Shown piece by piece: positions 40,278 through 45,145 of a stretch of DNA of 45,145 bases. A program made the position numbers and the translations under genes. Origin of the DNA: JANQPA01 sp964628385 (GTDB taxonomy: Bacteria > Bacteroidota > Bacteroidia > Chitinophagales > Saprospiraceae); the NCBI GenBank assembly GCA_964628385.1, contig CAZVOD010000033.1:1-45145 (forward strand), read 5' to 3'. Below the pieces are notes generated by a model. That model searched no databases. It had not been told where the DNA came from and saw nothing but the letters and a program-made list of their open reading frames with translations. Position 1 is the stretch's first letter. Each line of letters opens with the position of its first letter.

Positions 40278-41006
40278 TCATTTTTCACCATAATAGATCG
40301 AACACACCCCAAGGGTAAGAGGAATATGTTGCCCCTTTTGATATCCGGATCGATTCATTAATTCAACAAATTCATTTCCTGAAGGAAAAGCTTGTACAGA
40401 ATCGTATAAATATTTGTAGGCTTTTCCATCTTTGGAAATTAAACGCCCGATTTGTGGTAAAATGTATTTGAAATACATATTAAATAACTGATTGAACAGG
40501 GGAAATTTAGATTTGGAAAATTCAAGTATAATAAGTTGCCCTTTCGGCTTAAGGACTCTTCTCATTTCTTCAAGTCCTGCCCCTGGGTTTTCAAAGTTCC
40601 TTACTCCAAAAGCCACAGTAATGCTATCAAAGGTATTATCATCAAAAGGTAGGTTTTCGGCATCTCCCTCAATAAACTCCAATTGATCGCTTAGCTTCCG
40701 CCTTGAAGCTTTCTCTTTGCCGATCTCCAACATCTTTACCGCCAAATCCAGCCCTATTACTTTGGCATTAGGGTGCTTTCTCAATAACTCAATGGCCAAA
40801 TCTCCAGTACCCGTGGCAACATCCAAGATTTGAGGCTTTTCTTTTTGCTTAATCAAACCAATGGCCTTTTTTCTCCATCCTTTATCAATACCTAACGATA
40901 AAAGTCGATTTAAAAAGTCATATTTGCCCGCAATATTATTAAACATACTACGAACCTGATTCTTTTTGTTTTCTTCAGATTGATAAGGCGTTACTTGTTT
41001 CGACAT
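40278..41006 (-). CDS. menG: Demethylmenaquinone methyltransferase
   Basis: SAM-dependent methyltransferase of the UbiE/MenG family, 242 aa, for the last step of menaquinone synthesis (or ubiquinone in other bacteria). The family N-terminus VRSMFNNIAGKYDFLNRLLSLGID is followed by the SAM motif LDVATGTGDLAIEL at 61-74. Downstream are GDAENLPFDDNTFD, AFGVRNFENPGAGLEEMRRVLKPKG and the conserved FSKSKFPLFNQLF and YDSVQAFPSG blocks. Menaquinone is the likely product because it is the quinone of Bacteroidota. It leads the porT operon. Confidence 0.95.
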   Translation of the reverse strand: MSKQVTPYQSEENKKNQVRSMFNNIAGKYDFLNRLLSLGIDKGWRKKAIGLIKQKEKPQILDVATGTGDLAIELLRKHPNAKVIGLDLAVKMLEIGKEKASRRKLSDQLEFIEGDAENLPFDDNTFDSITVAFGVRNFENPGAGLEEMRRVLKPKGQLIILEFSKSKFPLFNQLFNMYFKYILPQIGRLISKDGKAYKYLYDSVQAFPSGNEFVELMNRSGYQKGQHIPLTLGVCSIYYGEK

Positions 41007-41149
41007 ATTAATTTTATTGGTTAACTTTATATGTTGAAAATTTTAAAAGAAAAAGAGTTTGACATTTTTTTGCAATGTCTCGCAAGGTAAGTAAGTAACA
41101 AATAAAAATATAATTCAACTTCGCGGATTGAACTGAAAAGTAAGAGCAT

Positions 41150-43636
41150 ATGTCTTTGAATCAAAAAATTATTCCTATTAGTATAGAAGACGAGATGAAA
41201 TCCGCCTACATTGACTACTCAATGTCGGTGATCGTCTCCAGAGCCCTCCCTGATGTAAGAGACGGATTAAAACCCGTACACCGTCGTGTTCTGTATGGTA
41301 TGCATCAACTCGGACTGGTATACAACAAACCTTTCAAAAAGTCAGCCCGTATCGTAGGAGAGGTCCTAGGTAAATTTCACCCTCATGGTGATAGCTCCGT
41401 CTACGATACCATGGTACGTATGGCACAACCTTGGTCAATGCGTTATCCTCTTGTTGATAAACAAGGAAACTTTGGTTCGGTAGATGGAGATAGCCCCGCG
41501 GCAATGAGGTATACTGAGGCTAGATTGTTGCGAATCAGTGAGGAACTATTAGCTGACATCACAAAAGAAACAGTTGATTTTGCTCCTAATTTTGATGATT
41601 CTATCAATGAGCCTACCGTATTACCCGCCAAACTTCCCAACTTACTCGTCAATGGTGCCAGCGGTATTGCCGTAGGTATGGCTACTAATATGCTTCCTCA
41701 TAACCTATCAGAGGTTGTAGATGGCATAAACGCTACCATCGACAACCCTGAGATCGAGTTGGAAGAGCTGATGCAATATATAAAAGCGCCTGATCTACCT
41801 ACCGGAGGAATCATCTATGGTAGAAAAGGAGTGAGGGATGCTTTCGAAACGGGGAGAGGAAAAGTAGTGGTTAGAGGTCGCGCAGAGATTGAAATGGCAC
41901 CCAATGGAAAAGAGACCATCATCATCACAGAAATCCCTTATCAGGTCAATAAATCCACACTGGTAGCAAAGATCGCAGAAATGATGGCGATCAAGAAAAT
42001 TCCGGGTATTGCCGATGTTAGGGACGAATCTGATCGCCGTGGCATGCGTATAGTGGTCGAAGTTAGAAGAGACTCAATGGGGCAGGTAGTACTAAGCCAG
42101 CTCTATAAATATACTGCACTCCAAACTTCTTATGGGGTTAACAACGTTGCATTAGTAAATGGGAGGCCCAGATTACTTAACCTACAGGAAATAATTGAAC
42201 ATTTTATTAATTTCCGGATAGAGGTTATTGTAAGAAGAACCAAATATGATCTGAGAAAAGCCGAAGAGCGGGCACATATCCTCCAAGGGTTATTAATAGC
42301 CCTTGATAATCTCGATGAAGTGATCAGCCTGATAAGAAACTCCAAAAATGTAGAAGAAGCCAGAACTGGTTTGATGGAGACTTTTAAGCTCACCGAAATA
42401 CAAGCCAGGGCTATCCTTGAGATGAGGCTGCAAAAACTCACTGGTCTGGAAAGAGATAAGGTCAAAGAAGAGTATGCTGAAGTTCAAAAGAGGATAGCTG
42501 AGTATAAAACCATTCTTGCCAGTGAAGGGCTTCAAAGAACTATCATTAAGGAGGAGTTAGGTGAAATAAAGGAGAAATATGGTGACGATCGCCGCACAGA
42601 TATCACCAATGCTGACGGAGAAATCAGTATTGAAGATATGATAAAGGATGAAGAAGTCGTTATTACCATTTCAAGTCTGGGGTATATCAAAAGAACACCG
42701 ATCTCTGAATACCGTACCCAGGGAAGAGGTGGAAGAGGAGCCAGAGGAACAAAGACTCGAGATACCGACTTCATCGAACACATGTTTGTAGCGACGAATC
42801 ACAATTACCTACTTCTTTTTACGGAGGGCGGCCGTTGTTATTGGCTGAGAGTCTTTGAAATTCCAGAGGCTGCCAAAAATGCAGGAGGACGAGTTATACA
42901 AAATATCCTTTCCATTCCTAAAGAAGAAAGTATCAGGGCCTACATAAAAATTAAAGATCTTAACGACGAGTCGTTTATTGAAAATCACTTTATTATGTTT
43001 TGTACAAAGCATGGTTTAGTGAAAAAAACAGCTGTCTCTGCTTTTGCACGACCCAGAAATGGTGGTATCAATGCCATTACCATAAATGAAGGTGACCAAT
43101 TGCTTTTGGCACGTCTAACTAATGGAAATAAAGAAATATTCCTAGCTTCCAGAAGTGGTAATGCCATTAGGTTCGATGAGCAAAATGTGCGGGCAATGGG
43201 CCGAACAGCGGCAGGCGTTCGTGGTATCTCCCTTAATGGACCAGATGACGAGGTGGTAGGAATGGTCCGAATAGAGGGAGAAGAAAAAAATGATTACGCT
43301 ATATTAGTCGTTTCTGAAAAAGGATATGGCAAACGTTCTCTGGTAGAAGACTACAGGCTGATCAATAGAGGAGGTAAAGGAGTTAGAACCCTTACAGTAA
43401 CCGATAAAAATGGCCCGGTGATTGCTATGCTGGCCGTTCAGGAGCAGGATGATATCATGGTAACGACCAAAAAGGGTATTATCCTGAGAATTGCTGTGAG
43501 CGATGTATCTATCATGGGTAGAGCTACCCAAGGGGTGAGAATTATCAGATTGGAAGATGATGAGATTGCCGATGTAGCTCGCGTTGTAGATAATGGAGAA
43601 GAGCCGCAAGACTCGGAAAATGGCGATTCTGTATGA
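41150..43636 (+). CDS. gyrA: DNA gyrase subunit A
   Basis: Breakage-reunion subunit of gyrase, 828 aa. The catalytic tyrosine is Tyr121 (AMRYTEARL). The quinolone-determining region HPHGDSSVYDT has Ser82 and Asp86 at the E. coli 83/87 positions, so it is wild-type in appearance. The C-terminal wrapping domain begins after residue 520 with the GyrA box written QGRGGRG instead of QRRGGKG, a variant also expected in Bacteroidota. The acidic tail ends EEPQDSENGDSV. The ATG at 41150 gives the standard start MSLNQKIIPISIEDEM. It diverges from menG with 143 nt between them. Confidence 0.97.
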   Translation: MSLNQKIIPISIEDEMKSAYIDYSMSVIVSRALPDVRDGLKPVHRRVLYGMHQLGLVYNKPFKKSARIVGEVLGKFHPHGDSSVYDTMVRMAQPWSMRYPLVDKQGNFGSVDGDSPAAMRYTEARLLRISEELLADITKETVDFAPNFDDSINEPTVLPAKLPNLLVNGASGIAVGMATNMLPHNLSEVVDGINATIDNPEIELEELMQYIKAPDLPTGGIIYGRKGVRDAFETGRGKVVVRGRAEIEMAPNGKETIIITEIPYQVNKSTLVAKIAEMMAIKKIPGIADVRDESDRRGMRIVVEVRRDSMGQVVLSQLYKYTALQTSYGVNNVALVNGRPRLLNLQEIIEHFINFRIEVIVRRTKYDLRKAEERAHILQGLLIALDNLDEVISLIRNSKNVEEARTGLMETFKLTEIQARAILEMRLQKLTGLERDKVKEEYAEVQKRIAEYKTILASEGLQRTIIKEELGEIKEKYGDDRRTDITNADGEISIEDMIKDEEVVITISSLGYIKRTPISEYRTQGRGGRGARGTKTRDTDFIEHMFVATNHNYLLLFTEGGRCYWLRVFEIPEAAKNAGGRVIQNILSIPKEESIRAYIKIKDLNDESFIENHFIMFCTKHGLVKKTAVSAFARPRNGGINAITINEGDQLLLARLTNGNKEIFLASRSGNAIRFDEQNVRAMGRTAAGVRGISLNGPDDEVVGMVRIEGEEKNDYAILVVSEKGYGKRSLVEDYRLINRGGKGVRTLTVTDKNGPVIAMLAVQEQDDIMVTTKKGIILRIAVSDVSIMGRATQGVRIIRLEDDEIADVARVVDNGEEPQDSENGDSV

Positions 43637-43676
43637 CTTTGATACAATTTTTCGAATAAACTAATTTTTTTCCGAA

Positions 43677-43693
43677 GAAGGTTTTTACCTTCG
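43677..43693 (+). promoter_or_regulatory. Hairpin and near-match -7 box upstream of TPR gene
   Basis: GAAGGT-TTTT-ACCTTC is a 6-bp hairpin between gyrA and the TPR gene. It overlaps TACCTTCG (43686-43693), one mismatch from TAnnTTTG, about 43 nt before the ATG. It could be a weak terminator or part of a promoter; the evidence is thin. Confidence 0.3.
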
Positions 43694-43735
43694 CTTGAGG
43701 GAAAACATAAATTTTAAAATCAAATAAAAAGCACT

Positions 43736-45079
43736 ATGAAGAAATTGCTTTTAATCGTTCCGATGCTTTTTCTATTTGTTATGGGAACTCAGGCACAGGA
43801 ACTTTCAAAAGAAACTAAAAAAGCTGTTAAACAAGCAAACAGATCATTAAATGCCTTTAAAGTAAATAATTCTGCAAAGGATAAGCTGGTAGAAGCAAAG
43901 CAGGAAATAGATAAGGTCTTTGCCGAAATGCCAGATGCTTCCAAAGCGGCTTATTCCCTTAATATGAAGGGGAGAATCTACAATGAGATTGCCAATCAGT
44001 ACCTGGCAATTAAGCAACTCGGAATAGGCTCTACTGACGAGCTGCCAGAAGCTGGCAATCCACCTGTGGTAGCCTTCAATGCTTACAAAGAGGCATTAAA
44101 CTACATCGATAAAAGCCGTGAAGAAAGCGATGCGGTAGATGGTATTTTGGTAGCTCAAAGAAATATGAATCAATACGGTGCTGCACAGTACGAAAATCAG
44201 GAGTATGAAAAAGCTTTTAAATCCTTCAGTAGCATGTTCGAAGCACACGAAATATTGAAAGAGAAGGGTGGCGATAGTGACCTCGACAATGAAGAACGCT
44301 ATAATGATATGATGTACTTCACGGGGTTGGCGGCTTACAGTGCGCAAAATATGGAAGAGGTAAATAATTATTTTGAGCCTCTTTACGAAATGGGTACAGA
44401 TAAAGGCCTGGTTTACCAGATTCTTTACGAAATCAATTCTAAAGATGATCCTCAGCCCGCTTACAAGTATATTGAAAAGGGTAGAGAAGTGCTGCCAGAA
44501 GATGTGTCTATCTTGTTTGCAGAGATCAATCACTTCCTAAAAACGGAAAATATTGATAAGCTGCTGGAAAAGCTGGACCTGGCTATCGAAAAAGAGCCTA
44601 AAAATGTTTCTCTCTACTTCACTAAAGGAAATGTTTATGATAAACTATATCAGCAGTCAATAGAGGACGAAGATTCAGTTGCTGCACAGAAGAATTTCGA
44701 TGCTGCTATAGCCATGTATGATCAGGCTCTTGAAATTGATCCCAATTTCGTGGACGCTGTATATGGTAAAGGTGCTCTATATTACAACAAAGCAGCTGGC
44801 TTGACGAGAGAGCTTACCGCTCTAGCTGACGATTATACCAAAAAAGGAATTGCAAAATACGAAGCTAAGAAAGAGCAAGTATTCGAAGAGTTTGAAAAAG
44901 CTTTGCCGTATTTTCAAAGAGCAGAATCAATAGATCCAAACGATCTCAATACACTGATCGCTCTGAAAGAAATTTATGCCAGAACGAATGACCTGGACAC
45001 TTCCCAGGAATTTGCTAAGCGTTTGCAGATCGTTCGTGGTGGTGGAGAAAATGAATCTTCTTATTTCGATAAGAATTAA
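43736..45079 (+). CDS. Secreted TPR-repeat protein
   Basis: A 447-aa protein with a Sec signal peptide (KKLLLIVPMLFLFVMGTQAQ, cleavage about residue 20). The mature part is entirely helical TPR-like repeats: LVEAKQEIDKVFAEMPDASKAAYSLNMKGRIY, then an A/Y-rich pair around residues 140-200, NVSLYFTKGNVYDKLYQ, FDAAIAMYDQALEIDPNFVDAVYGKGALYYNKA, and a final ALPYFQRAESIDPNDLNTLIALKEIYAR. No enzymatic domain is visible. It is probably periplasmic, acting as a protein-interaction scaffold. It lies 99 nt after gyrA in the same direction. Confidence 0.88.
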   Translation: MKKLLLIVPMLFLFVMGTQAQELSKETKKAVKQANRSLNAFKVNNSAKDKLVEAKQEIDKVFAEMPDASKAAYSLNMKGRIYNEIANQYLAIKQLGIGSTDELPEAGNPPVVAFNAYKEALNYIDKSREESDAVDGILVAQRNMNQYGAAQYENQEYEKAFKSFSSMFEAHEILKEKGGDSDLDNEERYNDMMYFTGLAAYSAQNMEEVNNYFEPLYEMGTDKGLVYQILYEINSKDDPQPAYKYIEKGREVLPEDVSILFAEINHFLKTENIDKLLEKLDLAIEKEPKNVSLYFTKGNVYDKLYQQSIEDEDSVAAQKNFDAAIAMYDQALEIDPNFVDAVYGKGALYYNKAAGLTRELTALADDYTKKGIAKYEAKKEQVFEEFEKALPYFQRAESIDPNDLNTLIALKEIYARTNDLDTSQEFAKRLQIVRGGGENESSYFDKN

Positions 45080-45145
45080 AAGATAGCAAATTAGGAATGG
45101 GGCATTAATAAAGTGTACAAGATTTACGCAGGTGTTTTGCTGTTC
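45080..45145. other. Window end, no feature
   Basis: The 66 nt after the TPR gene contain no hairpin, repeat or start of a convincing gene that I can see. Confidence 0.5.

Noticed and set aside
41378..41410. Quinolone-resistance substitution in gyrA
   Set aside because: The key positions are Ser82 and Asp86, the susceptible-type residues. The neighbouring Ser83 at the E. coli Ala84 position is not a known resistance change that I can assert.

Overview
The window is chromosomal DNA of a free-living-type member of the Bacteroidota, most probably the order Saprospirales. This rests on gene content: a gldC gliding-motility gene, a menG-porT pair, a giant secreted protein with a type IX secretion (T9SS) C-terminal sorting domain, -7 boxes of the TAnnTTTG type, and very little Shine-Dalgarno signal. 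The order-level placement is inference from the GEVED/SdrD-type giant protein.

Layout. 1-18.0 kb is ordinary core genome: a partial tRNA-Gly, polyphosphate kinase (ppk1), a DUF72 protein, a two-TM membrane protein, triosephosphate isomerase (tpiA), an S24-like HTH regulator with a small OB-like protein, biotin carboxylase (accC), a lipoprotein, a copper-type P1B ATPase, an NAD(P)-binding protein overlapping gldC, an outer-membrane barrel, engB joined to a PlsB/PlsC-type acyltransferase, a DEDDh exonuclease, ychF, and an AcpH-type phosphodiesterase. 18.4-38.5 kb is one uninterrupted 6698-codon ORF. 38.5-45.1 kb returns to housekeeping genes: a flavin-reductase-type protein, porT and menG (minus strand), gyrA, and a secreted TPR protein.

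The giant protein is the outstanding object. In order it has a hydrophobic N-terminus with an apparent lipobox, an SBBP-associated N-terminal domain, about seven DUF11-like domains, an SdrD_B-like domain, two Ig-like segments, eleven GEVED modules interleaved with seven more SdrD_B-like modules, a Cys-rich HYR-like region, a carboxypeptidase-regulatory-like fold, a dockerin-like pair, a cohesin-like domain and a type A T9SS sorting tail. A three-module block (GEVED-GEVED-SdrD) has been duplicated in tandem. Cysteine pairs in the GEVED modules appear and disappear together, which predicts disulfides. PorT, a T9SS outer-membrane component, lies about 1 kb downstream on the other strand.

Non-coding structure: a 19-bp GAAA-capped hairpin ends the giant gene; a perfect 44-bp palindrome and a related imperfect one lie between the flavin-reductase and porT genes; a 9-9-9 dyad lies upstream of the copper ATPase; a purine-rich short tandem repeat follows tpiA; and several intrinsic-terminator-like hairpins are present. 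I saw no CRISPR array, insertion sequence, integrase or phage gene. All family names were assigned by reading motifs, without database searches.
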